The notes under the pieces: model-generated
The model's database searches: none
What the model saw: only the letters and a program-made list of their open reading frames with translations
Told to the model about the DNA's origin: nothing
Made by a program: the position numbers and the translations under genes
Assembly: GCA_015501585.1 (NCBI GenBank)
Contig: JADNRY010000099.1
Coordinates: 142,529-206,528 of the forward strand
Length of the DNA stretch: 64,000 nucleotides
Direction: 5' to 3'
Source: Rhodocollybia butyracea
Taxonomy: Eukaryota > Basidiomycota > Agaricomycetes > Agaricales > Omphalotaceae
Shown: piece by piece, positions 1-11,084 of the stretch
Layout: the number at the start of each line of letters is the position of its first letter
Position numbering within the stretch: position 1 is the stretch's first letter

Positions 1-41
1 GTCTTAGAGTGTTGGGCTCAATGCAAACACATACTACCCAG

Positions 42-1478
42 CGCACAGTAGAGACACTCGTCGCCTGCTAGCAGCAGCGTTAGTGAAAGGGGAGAAAGAA
101 ACCACGACCATGGGTCTGAGAACAGTGAGCGCTCGACTATTCAATGTTTTCTAGTGATATCGGCTGAAAAAGCTCTTAGGTTTATGGCATTACGGTACGT
201 GCCTATAGCTATGCGCAGAAATGAGATAGTTACGGTACAACATTTGAATTCTGATACAGTCAGCACTCGCCCACTTGTCCAAAGTATGCTCAAGCATTCC
301 CTTGGCACAGATTTCAGTTGAAGTAAGTCCTTAAGTTCTCGGATTTTAGCCGTTACTCTATTCAATGGGTGTGCTATCAGGACTTCGACACCTTCTCAGA
401 TGATTCGGGGCACACTGTGCTTTGCTTTACACCCAATATTGTGGATATTGATAAGTTTGAACAACCCACTGGTGTGACCAATCGTGATCGTAATGACTTG
501 CATGTGTGTATTTTGCTCATAAAGAAGGTCTGGATCAACTTGGTTGTCGTTGGCTGGTCTGGTAAATCTATAATCTTTCAGATTTTTACAGAGGCAAATC
601 ATATAATCTGGCGTGAGCCATCTTTGCTTTAAAGGCTTGTAAGACCGGCAATCACATTAACCCCCCTTTTTTTCCAGGAGAAAAAGTTGATCGATATGCG
701 TTGGACTGGTTGAGTTTTGGTTGCAGCAATTCAGATAACAATAATCTAGGCGGTCACCGCGACCAGAGTCAAGGTTCTGCAGCTGAATTGTTCCTTCAAG
801 CATCAGAAAACGACCGGGAGTCTTCGAGCCAGCCTCGACGCGAGCTTAGATGGAAGTCCCTCGAGTCTAATATGCCCTTGTCAGATATATCTCAGGTGTA
901 TGAGGATTTCCTTCTTGACTCTCCTTTTGACATGAGTCCACCAGTTCCTGAGCTTCCTCGCCGCTTGGGGAGAGGCACCATCAGCCATAAATGTAAAGGA
1001 TATCGCCGCGAAGAGGTTACCTTTACTCCTGATGCCTTTGAAAATACAGTTGTGGTGTTTCGGGAGCCGTCATTGAATGAAAAATGCGTGCTGTGTGGTA
1101 CACTCATCACTATAGAAGAAAGTCTCTGTACGTTTGATTGTTCATGGTCAGAAATTTTTGTAGCTGACTGTTCAATGTTCAGTAGCCAGCCCAAGGATCC
1201 TAGCTGGGTCGGGACTGCCTGTGAAAGTCAAGGTCAAGGTCCACTTTCACGAAGACATCTTTATCATCCATGTATCTCGGGTGATAGAGTATGATGAGCT
1301 TGTCAAGAAAGTTGGTCGAAAGATACGCCTTTCGGGACTACGTAGGGGCGATGGACCAATACATGTAAAGTATCGAGACGAAGGTGGTGATATGATACCA
1401 CTAGGAACAACAGAGGATGTTCAGATGGCCTTTGAACAATGTCAACCAGGCAGGCACCTGACACTGTTTGTTACATGA
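42..1478 (+). CDS. Kinase-like/PB1 protein, copy A (5' end outside window)
   Basis: Seven exons can be joined in frame: 42-124, 180-194, 260-322, 381-527, 582-612, 678-1127 and 1183-1478 (1085 nt, 360 codons plus stop). Every junction has a GT donor and AG acceptor. The same splice sites recur in copy E. The first four exons resemble the C-lobe part of a divergent protein-kinase-like fold (YGITSALAHLSK, then FDTFSDDSGHTVLCFTP). The long sixth exon carries a conserved CKGYRREEVTFTPDAF segment and a CVLCG pair. The last exon is a clear PB1 domain with the basic KVKVHFHED start, GRKIRL, and an acidic DEGG...STEDVQ-type end, most like the C-terminal PB1 of fungal Cdc24 or NoxR. No HRD or DFG motif is visible, so catalysis is doubtful. 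Exons for the N-terminus lie before position 1. The open frame suggests a live gene. The kinase relationship is inference; PB1 is firm. Confidence 0.7.
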
Positions 1479-2017
1479 GAATCTTTTGTTCTGTCTCTGT
1501 CACGGTTTCTGTCTCATCCTTCCTGACTTCCCGTTCTTGTTTTCTATCTGACTATTCCTCCATAATGATATAATGATTTTATCATGCAACACAGCACTTA
1601 TTTGTTGTTTTACTTGCACGCTCTCCAGAGTTCCACTTCCCGCATCTTCTGTCCATCCCAACAGGCCAGTGATGGAGAATAAGAAGAAGTACATAATCAA
1701 TCGCAAAAGGTCCAACGAGTGTCAATATACTTACTACTTCCGGTGTGTGCAAGCATGTATCGACCTTTTATATATAATAGCGGTTGAAGAGCATATAACA
1801 GTGCCCCATCGCTTAGGCTCTGGGCTCTACTGAGCTTGTAAGAACACAGTTGACTGACCCGCTTTTTCATCTCAGGTCAAACTGACACTCGATGTTGAAT
1901 GTGGAAAATCCTTCGCCTTGCCTCTCAGCTGCTCAATCTTTTTCGTTGATCACACACATCTGATATTTGAGTTCTATTTGCCACAAATGCCTAATATCAA
2001 GCCTGAGTACTCGTTGT
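1479..2017. other. 3' flank of copy A, no gene
   Basis: No coding segment was recognised. Positions 1479-1660 are similar to 43062-43250, which follows another PB1 fragment, so this is a duplicated 3' flank. It contains a pyrimidine-rich stretch after the PB1 stop codon. Confidence 0.5.
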
Positions 2018-3244
2018 TTAACTAGGTAGCTGAGAAGTATAAGGGGGCGGTGCCTCATTGCTGAGACCCTGCTCCCACATAGAGCTCTGCCTAGCCTGTA
2101 ACAATGCAATCTGCTCAGACATTATGTGAATCTGGCCTTGCAGTTGCGCCGTATTTGTTCCCCTTGCAAAAACTTCCTCTTGTACAAAGTTGGCGCAAGA
2201 TGGTGAATGCAGTAAATAAAGAGGCTCCCCAGCCTTGCCTCGCAACTGCTCAATCTCCTCATTCAAGTCCACCCGTTGCCAGGGGTGCCGTGGCTCGGAT
2301 ATGGTATCAACCGGTGGAGGGTTAGAAACTTCCGAGCGGTTGAGGTATAGGAGAGTAGCTGAGGTGAGAGCTGATGGACGTGATTGACGCCAGCGGAAGA
2401 AAAGTACCGCCACAGATGCTCCAAGAGCAGCCAATCCCCCGATTACGCCTCCGACAATTGCACCAACCGGAGAGCGGTTTTTGGTGGTAGATCGGGGAGA
2501 AGAGCCTGTCGATGTCACAAAGGTGGGTGACTGGGACTCGGATGTTAACGATTCCGTTTCCACGGCGTTTTCGAATCTGGAAAATGTAGATATGATGATC
2601 AGTCACTATAGATATAGGAAGTTCTAATGACTCACGTATACAGCGCATAGTCGAAGTTTACAAAAATAGATTCATTGAGACCAGACGTGCTGATCACCAT
2701 CTGGTGGGTAGCATTCTCCAAATCAGAGGTTGAAAACGCCAACGCGCTTTCATTGAACTGGAAGTCTGGGAGCAAGGGATCAGGTGCATGGGTGAAATTG
2801 CCAACCAACGCGCCATCCAAAGTGAAATTAGCAGCAGTTGTAGCGGCAATATTTGGATTTGGAGGGTTGTTTACGAGAATGAAAAAAATGTAGACGGCAG
2901 TTCCTACACCAATTACTAAGATAAGTTCTAGACGAACGTGGAAGAGATTGCTCACCAATGAAGTCAAACGTTATCGAAATATTGCCGAGCGTAGAATTGT
3001 ACGTTGAAGCAGTATAGGTACCATCGAACGCATCGGAGGTTGGGGGTTGGATAGCACAGCGCGTACAACTTTGGTTCGCCCAAACACCTGGCGTTGTAGG
3101 TGAGAATACTGGCCTCTGTCCAGTGACGGAGTCACCAAACGTATCGTCAATTGAGCGATTGACTGCCTGAAGCCGAACTGCTGTGACCTGGAGAAACAAA
3201 ACAAGAAAAAGTGCGCCGGTATTCGAGGATGCATTCAAGCACAT
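2018..3244 (-). CDS. Single-pass membrane glycoprotein with C-terminal PPxY, copy T1
   Basis: Three exons on the minus strand, 3244-2956, 2903-2636 and 2576-2018, join to 1116 nt (371 aa) with canonical introns of 52 and 59 bp. The protein starts with a hydrophobic signal peptide (about residues 1-28). It continues with an ectodomain holding a CxxC pair (SCTRCAIQPP), a FDGTY segment, several N-x-T/S sites and a FDYALYT end. A Ser/Thr-rich linker leads to a Gly/Ala-rich transmembrane helix (about 223-246, GAIVGGVIGGLAALG). The cytoplasmic tail has a short coiled-coil-like segment (TNTAQLQGQIHIMSEQIALL) and ends in PPPYTSQLPS, a PPxY motif that binds WW domains. The architecture is common in Agaricomycetes; the function is unknown, probably cell-surface sensing or adhesion. 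It is convergent with copy A. The copies at 8975-10218 and 24262-25524 are paralogues. Confidence 0.8.
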
Positions 3245-3719
3245 AGTATCAAACTTAAGAAAGGATGCGATTTTAGGCGGGCCTTGTAGCTCCCCTGGGG
3301 TACAGATTGTAAAGGTTACCCATGATCATACGAACTTAAGAAGGCCTTTTATAAACTTGACACAATTTGGCACAATCCAACGTTTTGCGGTCAACTGTTT
3401 CAACAGCGATGATACGACCAATCTTTCCTGATTGAATCAGTGATCAACAAATATATGTGGTTGCTCTGGGGCCTGGGCCGAAGCAGTATAGCTGAACGCA
3501 AGTCTCATAAGTCCTGATTCACGAGAATAAAAGGAGATTCGGAATCATACACTTGTGGTGATATCTAGTAGGAAGGAAAGAAGGCAAGAAATAACAACTA
3601 CCTGGCATCATGGTGCGAAGATCAGTCCGGTACAATTTGAGGAGATGAGATAATTAGACAAGTCAACGATTTCCTTTTTGAGCAATCTATAGATTTCATT
3701 GACCCCTAACAGCCCCTAA
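3245..3719. other. Upstream region of T1, duplicated flank
   Basis: No gene is seen. Short stretches (for example the string around 3440-3620 with AGGAAGGAAAG and GGTACAATTTGAGGA) recur at 10440-10620 and 25690-25980, upstream of the other T copies and the B copies. This is probably the shared promoter region between divergent T and B genes. Confidence 0.45.
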
Positions 3720-4190
3720 AGGAGGCAGAAATCACAGCTTATCGCATATGTTCAACCCCTTTGCATATGGTTTGCACAGGAAACGTATGGACACAGGTGA
3801 GTTTGCAACTGCTTTTGCTCATTCCAGCTATTCAATATTCAATATTCAATATTCAACGTTTCAACAACCAGGTCAGCAACGGAATGAACTTTACGCGGAT
3901 GTTACGCCCTGAGACGAATTTCTGGATCCTAGCTTTGTATGTTTTCAGCTGACAATGCCTAGCACGGTTACAAGCAAAACGTGTCGTGCGTCTCACTACA
4001 AAGCTGGCGACCCTTCTCATAAGCTTGCTGCTTCAATTTGCTCATTTTAAGAACTGGGTGATAGGTCCTCCGGAAGATACATGGCCAGCAGAACTAGAGC
4101 CTGTGTCGCAAAGCTCCTGTACGACGTGTTTGTCCACGCGACTCTCTCAATGAAGCAACTGCTGTCGCGTCCGTCGCCTGTGAATGTGCC
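3720..4190 (+). pseudogene. BTB-family remnant, copy B0
   Basis: Positions 3735-3960 match the broken first exon of the third BTB copy (around 26060-26260). Positions 4040-4188 match exon 4 of the intact BTB gene (12260-12400): the conserved TWPAELEP, a CLSTRLS segment and the start of the SVA.ECG region can be read. The coding part stops being recognisable at about 4188. The BTB core and the C-terminal half are missing. It is a truncated relic next to T1, in the same relative position as the BTB gene beside T2. Confidence 0.65.
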
Positions 4191-5590
4191 ATCCCCGACT
4201 CTGACCGAAGGGAAGAGAGGGTCTTGTGAACCTGGTTTCTTATCTGATTTTTCTGGTGCCTGCAAATGACGAAACTCTGTCACACGCTGATTGCGTGACG
4301 AGATTTGCGATAACGTTTGTCATGAGTACTAGCTTTCTTTAAGTTACCTCTAATCATCCTCGCAAGTTTTCAGACGCATTTTCACTTGTAACCAACTAGC
4401 AATACAGAGAGAAAAGTAAGCTGTACACTAAATAGAGAGAAATGCACGAAACAAACCTGGCAAGACAGAGAGAAAGTAAGCTGTGGCTCTGTCTCACTAG
4501 GTAGCTGCATGATACTGTGAGCGCGAGTCTCAGCTGAGACACGATGACTCACCTGAAATGACTTGACCACTTTCGGCCGTACGAGCGGGTCAAGTCAGTA
4601 CATTTCACTTGCGACCTTACGAGGTGGAAATGTTCAGGTGAGTGTGAAGCTGCCGCTGCAGAGGCTACCGACTTACTTGATGATTAGACCCTAGTAATCC
4701 AAGATTAAATCCGATTTAACAACCATCATCATATCTACTTCGCAGCTAAGCGCGTGAGCCTGTGATCTGCTGACCGGTCGCATCGAATTCCACTTGATTG
4801 TGCAGCAGGTGCGCACGCCCGGAATCTTGAACCAGTCTGTGTCATTGAACCTTCGCACAACGAGGTTACTTCCTCTGTTGTTCCTTCGCCAATGAGGGTA
4901 CACAACCCACTCCACTGGTCGCCATCCAGTGAGTAAACCGCCGAGACAGGTAGACAGGCCAGCACCACATTTGACCAGGCAGCATGGCCCGATGAATTCC
5001 AAGTGTTGGTTCCGTGCCATGTAAACTTCAAAAGACATGCAGCACCCAGCAGTGTTGCAATATCACCTTTTTTCCTTCCCAGAGGCCACTACACAATCTC
5101 TGAATTGAAAAGTACAATCAACACTCGCAAAACATAATAATAATAACCTTGATCAAATAAAACAGAACGCGGGTTCATTTTCAATTTACAATATGATCCA
5201 ACGAGATATAATAAGCTTCAAAGCACTCCGAAAGTCTCCAGAGCCTGTGTTCTGTACAAGTTGCTTCTGCAAGTTGAAGGCAATGATAATTTGGTCACAA
5301 GTCACTTTCTTCCAAGACAGTCGCCCAAAAAACAAGCTACACAGTTCAACGGTGTAAGACCGACTTGTGCACATCTTCCTCAACTGTTACATAGCATTTC
5401 AAAGTGCAAAATAAACCAGTTAGTGAACAAACAGTGAACTTTGAGTTGAGTTGCATTAGGCGCCAATACATTATCAAGCGGATATTCTCCACTATTGGCG
5501 CTGGGCGTCCAATTCTACTCAGAGTCGGGGACTTGCCGTGCAACGCGCGGCGTTACCGATTATTACCGGTCTCATGTAAGCATGATGATG
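4191..5590. other. Unassigned region
   Basis: No gene could be supported. Open frames here (minus strand 4691-5038; plus 5404-5598) overlap on both strands and show no known motif. A 10-bp perfect inverted repeat (TGACTTGACC...GGTCAAGTCA, 4560-4598) and a direct repeat containing CAGAGAGAAA and GTAAGCTGT (4403-4424 and 4465-4483) are visible. Confidence 0.4.
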
Positions 5591-5594
5591 CAGA

Positions 5595-5960
5595 TTGAAG
5601 TCCTGAATCAGTGACTTCGACATTTTTTAGAATCTGGGCGTACAATAGAGTTGATGTCATCGAGAATGACGTCGATGGAGACATCGTAGGGTTCGCCTTC
5701 TCGGGGGCTTTGGAGTCTATGTGATACACCATACCGGGCCGCTGTAGGTCGATCTAAAGTGAAATGTCAAGGCCTTTTGTTTCTTCATTCTTGTAGGCAG
5801 GCTGTAAAAGTGATTTTGTTCTATACCTAGGGTAGCGAGCAGCTTGCCGCTTGCTGGCGCTATCGGTTATTTGTTAACTGTGCATTGTTGGCAGGTTGGC
5901 TAAATTTAAGATAGATCCACAGGAGGCGATGCCGGCCAAGCTGTCTTTTGTGTTCTTCTG
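5595..5960 (+). repeat. Leader sequence duplicated upstream of kinase-like copies
   Basis: A block containing AATCAGTGACTTC, AATCTGGGCG, GGTTCGCCTTCTCGGGG and GGTTGGCTAAATTTAAGATA recurs in whole or part at 23340-23510, 37585-37900 and 56865-57180. Three of the four blocks stand before a kinase-like/PB1 copy. It is probably the duplicated promoter/5' region of family K. Confidence 0.5.
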
Positions 5961-6054
5961 ATTGTGTCTGTGACGTCTTTCTGACGTCTCTGCTTTTCTT
6001 TTACACCCCATATTGACACAGAACTATTTGCTGACTCTTTCTTGAAGCATTATT

Positions 6055-7850
6055 ATGTCGCCTCACCTGAGTCCAATGCAACCTGCCTCAAACCATCCTT
6101 TTTTCATGGGCTCTCACGGGTTCACTATATCTGAGAGCCATTTCACAAATAATGCACACTATGTATCTACCAGTGAAAGTAAGTTATCATCTTATTCTGG
6201 TCCCCATATTGCCTCTGATCTTCTTATTTATTATTGTTGCCATTGGAAAGATCAGCACTCTGATACTAGCAGGGTTGTTGTAGTGAGTACTATAACAAAC
6301 GCCCGCGGGGTATTGTGCATGTATTCACGGACGAAAAGTACCCCAGGCATAAACTTCGCAATTGGGAGTTGTTCGCACAAGAAAAAATTGGACATTCAAC
6401 AGTGCACTCACAGAGAAAGAGGGATCTGGCGAGTCGATACCCGTATTTGTTCAGACATTCGAGGGCCATGGAGCGAAACAAGTGAGCTATAAACAGTATC
6501 TTCGAGTATAGGTTGTTTTGTGTTGATACTTGGGCTTATAGTTGTTCATGGATACACTTGAATTTTCAAGGGGACTAGTGTGCGTAACTGTCGCTACATT
6601 GGTGGTGGCTGCCCTTGTGACTTATAAACTTTGTGAACGGCAGAAATGGCCATCACCTCAACATCATAGGAATATCTCCTTCCTCACATTCCAGTATTGA
6701 ATCTGATGCACGTTATATCGTCTATGAAAGAGGTAGGTCGGCTCACAAATCATCTCGAGCGTGCAAACAACTACTCAGCACATAGAAGAGACACCCGTCG
6801 CCTGCTTGCAGCAGCGATAGTTAAAGGAGTGAAAGAAACCACAACCATTGGTCTGAGAGCAGTGAGCTACTAAGACTAAATGTTTCCTTGTGATATTGGC
6901 TGAGTAAGCTCTTAGGTTTATGGCATTACAGTCCGTGCCTCTAGCTATGGTCTCATTAGTATACAATTTTTGAACTTTGACACAGTAGCACTTGCCCACC
7001 TGTTCAAAGTAGGCTCAAGCATTTCCTTGACACAGATTGCGGTTGAAGTAAGTCCTCGGGTTTCAGGCATTACGCTCAGGCTCACTGGGTGCCTCTTAGA
7101 ACTTTGACACCTTCTCAGATGATTCGGGGCACACTGTGCTTTGCTTTACACCCAATAGTGTGGATATTGATAGGTTCAAACAATCCACTGGCTTTGCCAA
7201 TCATAACGACTTGAATCTGTATAATTCACTCATAAAGAAGGTTTGAATCTACTTTGTCGTTGTTTGGTAAATCTATAATCTTTCAGATTTTTACGGAAGC
7301 GAATCATACAATCTGGAGTGAGCATTTTTGCTTTCAAAAGCCAAGTTCACCGTATTAAGTTCCCTCTTCCAGGAGAAAAACTTGACCGATATACAAACAC
7401 TGATAATGGGACTAGTTATAACAATATGGGTGGTCCCTGGCACTGCGATCCAAGTCAAGGTCCTGCAGCTGAAATGTCGGACCCTCAGGCATCATAACGT
7501 GACTTGGAGTCTTCAAGCCAGCCTCGACGTGAACTTATATGGAAGTCCCTTGAATCTGATATGTCCTTGTCCGATATATCTGAGGTGTATGGGGATTTCC
7601 TTCTTGACTCTCCTTTTGACACAAGCCCATCGGTCCCTGAGCTGCCTCTCCACTTGGGATAAGCAGCACTTCAGTATTAGGGCATAAGTGTAAAGGATAT
7701 TGCCGGGAAGAGGTTACATTTACTCCTGATGCCTTTAAGAATACGGTTGTGGTGTATGGGAAGCCATCACTGAATGAAAGATGTGTCTTGTGTGGTCTAA
7801 TTGTCACGATGGATGAAAGTCTCTGTACGTTTAATTTCTTGTTCTTCAAA
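6055..7850 (+). pseudogene. Kinase-like/PB1 family, copy B (broken, no PB1)
   Basis: The first exon is well kept: ATG at 6055 gives MSPHLSPMQPASNH then FFMGSHGFTISESHFTNN, the N-terminal motif of the family, with a GT donor at 6179-6180. Exon 3 (about 6331-6480) has a one-base loss (TGGGAG for TGGGGAG), and the acceptor CAG seen in copy E reads CAT here. The later exons are recognisable: HHLNIIGISPSSHS at about 6650, RRDTRRLLAAA at about 6786, the FSDDSGHTVLCFTP exon at 7105, and a CKGYCREEVTFTPDAF-like exon near 7690-7760, with further shifts. The PB1 exon is absent; the region after 7860 is unrelated. Non-functional. Confidence 0.7.
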
Positions 7851-7984
7851 TTTAAAAACTTTTGTAGCTGACTGTTCAGCATTTAGTGTGATGGGTATTC
7901 ATTACCTTACCTATGTTATATATACTGCCCTTAGCACTCAGACCATATCATTACTGTACAACCACATATTATAATATCATCTTG

Positions 7985-8075
7985 AATAACAATGTCTTTG
8001 TCTCAGTCTCAGTCTCAGTCTCATCTTATAACAATGTCTTTGTCTTTGTCTCAGTCTCATCTTATCACTTGAGTC
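7985..8075. repeat. GTCTCA/GTCTTT short tandem repeat
   Basis: Runs of GTCTCA and GTCTTT are separated by a duplicated ATAACAATGTCTTTGTCT unit. It marks the junction between the lost 3' end of copy B and unrelated DNA. Confidence 0.6.
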
Positions 8076-8264
8076 TCTGTTGCTCTTCCTGGCTAACAGT
8101 GCCTACTTGCAATGTAGTCCCATTTGGTGGGCCACTTGATGCTCAACCCTTGGCAAGAGATACAGCCATAATGACCCTTATAATGGCCTCACAGCCACAC
8201 CTCTCGACTTCTCTCTTATTTGGCCTATGGATTCACCAATATTGGACAACCACTTTCACAGCAG

Positions 8265-8925
8265 TGGTGGGGGTACTGTCTCAGCAATCACCTGACATTT
8301 GACTAGGTCTAAGTTATGGAGCTGATCTTAAGTCCATTCCTGGCTTTCTGAGATATATATCTAGATGTGAATGTGTGAAATGGGTGCTATATATGGAGTT
8401 CTCAAAAACCCTAGAAATTTGCAGCATCCAAGCAGCATCAAATGTTTTTTTCAGAGCAAAGGCCACCCATCCTTGCCATTGTGAAGAGCAGCATTGGTAA
8501 TAACCAGTGTTGCCTGAGTGAAATGGACATTGTCAACCTAACCCTACAATTTGAAAATGTACCAATTTTTGCTTTTGTCTATTTTTAGTGTATTTTAGCT
8601 AGCTATTTTAAGGCAACTTTGCAGGTTGATAGGGAGATCAAATAAAAAGATTTCTTTAGTGTTAGAATGAGGACCACCATTTTCAATCCTGCCCTTTCCA
8701 ATGGTGAACATGGCTTGTCCCCCAAAAAATTATTTCATGCTGCAGATCTTCAGGACTTTTAAGAATTCCTTACATTCCACAAGGACCACAACTATTCATC
8801 TATTTTAGAAAGCAAGGAATGTACTATGGATTAATGAATGTACTGTAGATTAACTCCACAACTTAGACCTAGTCAAAATTTGGAGCCATTGCTGAGATAT
8901 TGCCAAAAAATACCCATACCCTTAC
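8265..8925. mobile_element. Inverted-repeat (MITE-like) element
   Basis: Arms at 8279-8329 and 8846-8897 are inverted copies of each other, sharing CTCAGCAAT, TTTGACTAGGTCTAAGTT and TGGAG..ATCT. Weaker similarity extends outward to about 8265 and 8925. The interior has no coding segment. A clean target-site duplication was not found, so the superfamily is undecided. Confidence 0.5.
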
Positions 8926-8974
8926 TTTCCATGTGCCTGAGTATATGCTATCTTTCCTGAACAAGAAAAGGGCT

Positions 8975-10218
8975 TTAACTAGGTGGTCGAGAAGTATAAG
9001 AGGGTGGTGCCTCATTGTTGAGACCCTGCGCCCACATAGAGCTCTGCCCAGCCTGTAACAATGCAATCTGCTTAGACATTAGGTGAATTTGGTCTCGGAG
9101 TTGTGCTGTATTTGTTTCCCTAGCAGATTCCTTTTGTATACTGGTGCGAGATGCCAGTGGTGGATGTAAACAAGAAGGCTCCTCAGCCTTTCTTCTCAGC
9201 CCAATCTCGTCATTCAAGTTCACCCGCATTGTCTCAGTTTGATAAGGATGCCGTGGCTTGGCTACGGCATCAGCCCGAGGGTTAGAAACTTCTGAGTGGT
9301 AGAGGTACGGGGAGGTGAGAGTTGATGGATGTAGTCCAAAATATCGACGCCGGCAGAACAAAAATGCCGCCACAGATGCTCCAAGAGCAGCCAATCCACC
9401 GATTACGCCTCCAACAATTATACCAACTGGAGAGCGGTTTTTGGCGGTGGACAGGGGGGAGAGGGTTTTGGTAGTAGATGAGGGGGGAAAGCCTGTCGAT
9501 GTTGCAAAGATGGGTGACTGGGATTCGGATGTTAATGATTCAGTGTTTTCGAATCTGGAAGATGTAGATATAATCAACTGCTGTATATTTATAAGAGGCT
9601 CTAATGGCTCACGTGTACAGTGCATAGTCAAAATTTACAAAAATAGATTCTTCAGGACTAGACGCGCTGATCACCATCTGGTGGGTTGCATTCTCCAAAC
9701 CAAAGGTTGAAAACACCAACGCGGTTTCATTGAACTGGAAGTCTGGGAGAGTTGAATTAGGTGAATGAGTGAAATTGCCAACCAACGTGCCATCCAAGGT
9801 AAAATTAGCAACAGTTGTAGCAGTAACCTTTGAACTTGAAGTATGGTTTACAAGAATGAAAAAAATATAGAGGGCAGTTCCTGTAATTGCTAGAATCAGG
9901 TTTAGGCGGACATGGAAGATATTGCTCACCGATGAAGTCAAATGTTATAGATATATTGCTGATTGTAGTGGGGTGGTACGTTGCAGCGGTATATGTACCA
10001 TCAAACGCATCAGAGGTTGGGGGTTGGATACTACAACCCGTACAATCCTGGTTCGCCCAAATACCTGGCGTTGTAGGTAAGAAGACTGGCTTCTGTCCAG
10101 TGACAGAGTCACCAAAACCATCGTCAATTGAGCGATTGACCGACTGTAGTCGAACTGCCGTGATGTGGAGAAAGTGACAACACAAGAAGAAAAAGTGCAC
10201 CAGTATTTGCAGATGCAT
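8975..10218 (-). CDS. Single-pass membrane glycoprotein with C-terminal PPxY, copy T2
   Basis: Exons 10218-9930, 9880-9613 and 9554-8975 join to 1137 nt (378 aa), with introns of 49 and 58 bp at the same places as in T1. The order is signal peptide, ectodomain with CTGCSIQPP and multiple N-glycosylation sites, Ser/Thr-rich linker (longer than in T1, with a second STTK/STAK unit), transmembrane helix (GIIVGGVIGGLAALGASVAA), then a tail with a coiled-coil-like segment ending in PPSYTSRPPS. The PPxY motif is thus kept as PPSY although the residues around it changed. All junctions are in frame, so the gene looks intact. It is divergent from the intact BTB gene at 11085 and shares its upstream region. 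Probably a cell-surface protein; ligand unknown. Confidence 0.8.
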
Positions 10219-11084
10219 TCAAATAGATAGTATGGCAGAAGGAATGTGATTTTAGGCAGGTCATGTAGCTCCCCTGGAGCAGGGTTACTCATGATCATAC
10301 CCAGAAGGACTTTTATGCGACGTAGCGCACAATCCGCGTCTTGCGGTAAACAGTTCAAGTCGCAACAAAGTTGCAAACTGTTTCAACAGCGATGATGAGA
10401 CCGACGTTTCTTCAGTTACATAGATGATGATCAGTGATCAACAGAGAATTATTTCATTGGCTAACTGCTGTGGACTGCAGCGATATAGCTGAATATAAGT
10501 CTCCCAAATCATAACTCAAGAATAAAAGGAGAAGGTATTAGAAAGGAAAGACAGCAGGAAATAAAAACTACGCGGCATGGTTCAAATATTATTCCGGAGT
10601 CCGGTACAAAGTCGGGAGCACCATCTTGTCCAGGAACGTGATGAGAAGAGGGACAAGCTCACAACAAGAACAATATGAATCATGATCCTACCCCAAGTTA
10701 ACCACGGCAATGAAATCTAGTATATAGAGGGAGCTATGGATAGCTGCTTAGCACCAGTGCCTGGGACACCAAATGCGAATTGCGGCTCATCACCGCATCT
10801 GAATAAGGACGCAGTTGCATTTGTGAAGGCATATAAGTACTGGCTAAACCAGTAAGCATCAGAGTTGTTATTTGGGGAAATGAGATCCTTAGACGTACAT
10901 AGCTACATCTCTGTGGGAGTGATACTTATTTATGCGAATCATGCACAAATCAAGCAGCCTTTGAGGCCTGAGGGCCTGAAGCAAAATGAAGCCGCAGGAT
11001 GATATCATGTGCAGATCAGGTGCACCTCGGCCAACAATTTCCTTTCTGAGCAAATTTGACTCAACTTTGATTGTTACTGCCACC
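10219..11084. other. Divergent promoter region between T2 and BTB1
   Basis: No gene is seen. It contains segments repeated beside other T/B copies, for example GGACGCAGTTGC...GGCATATA (10787-10835), which recurs at 30072-30100. The BTB start was placed at 11085 (CACCATGCAGG context) because the related copy at 18307 starts in the same context; an in-frame ATG at 10986 would add 33 residues of low likelihood. Confidence 0.4.

Noticed and set aside
4691..5038. Two overlapping minus-strand frames of about 100 codons
   Set aside because: No recognisable domain, no splice partners and no homologous copy elsewhere in the window.
10986..11084. Upstream ATG extending BTB1 by 33 residues
   Set aside because: The related copies keep the ATG-GATCCC start context, and the extension is not supported there.
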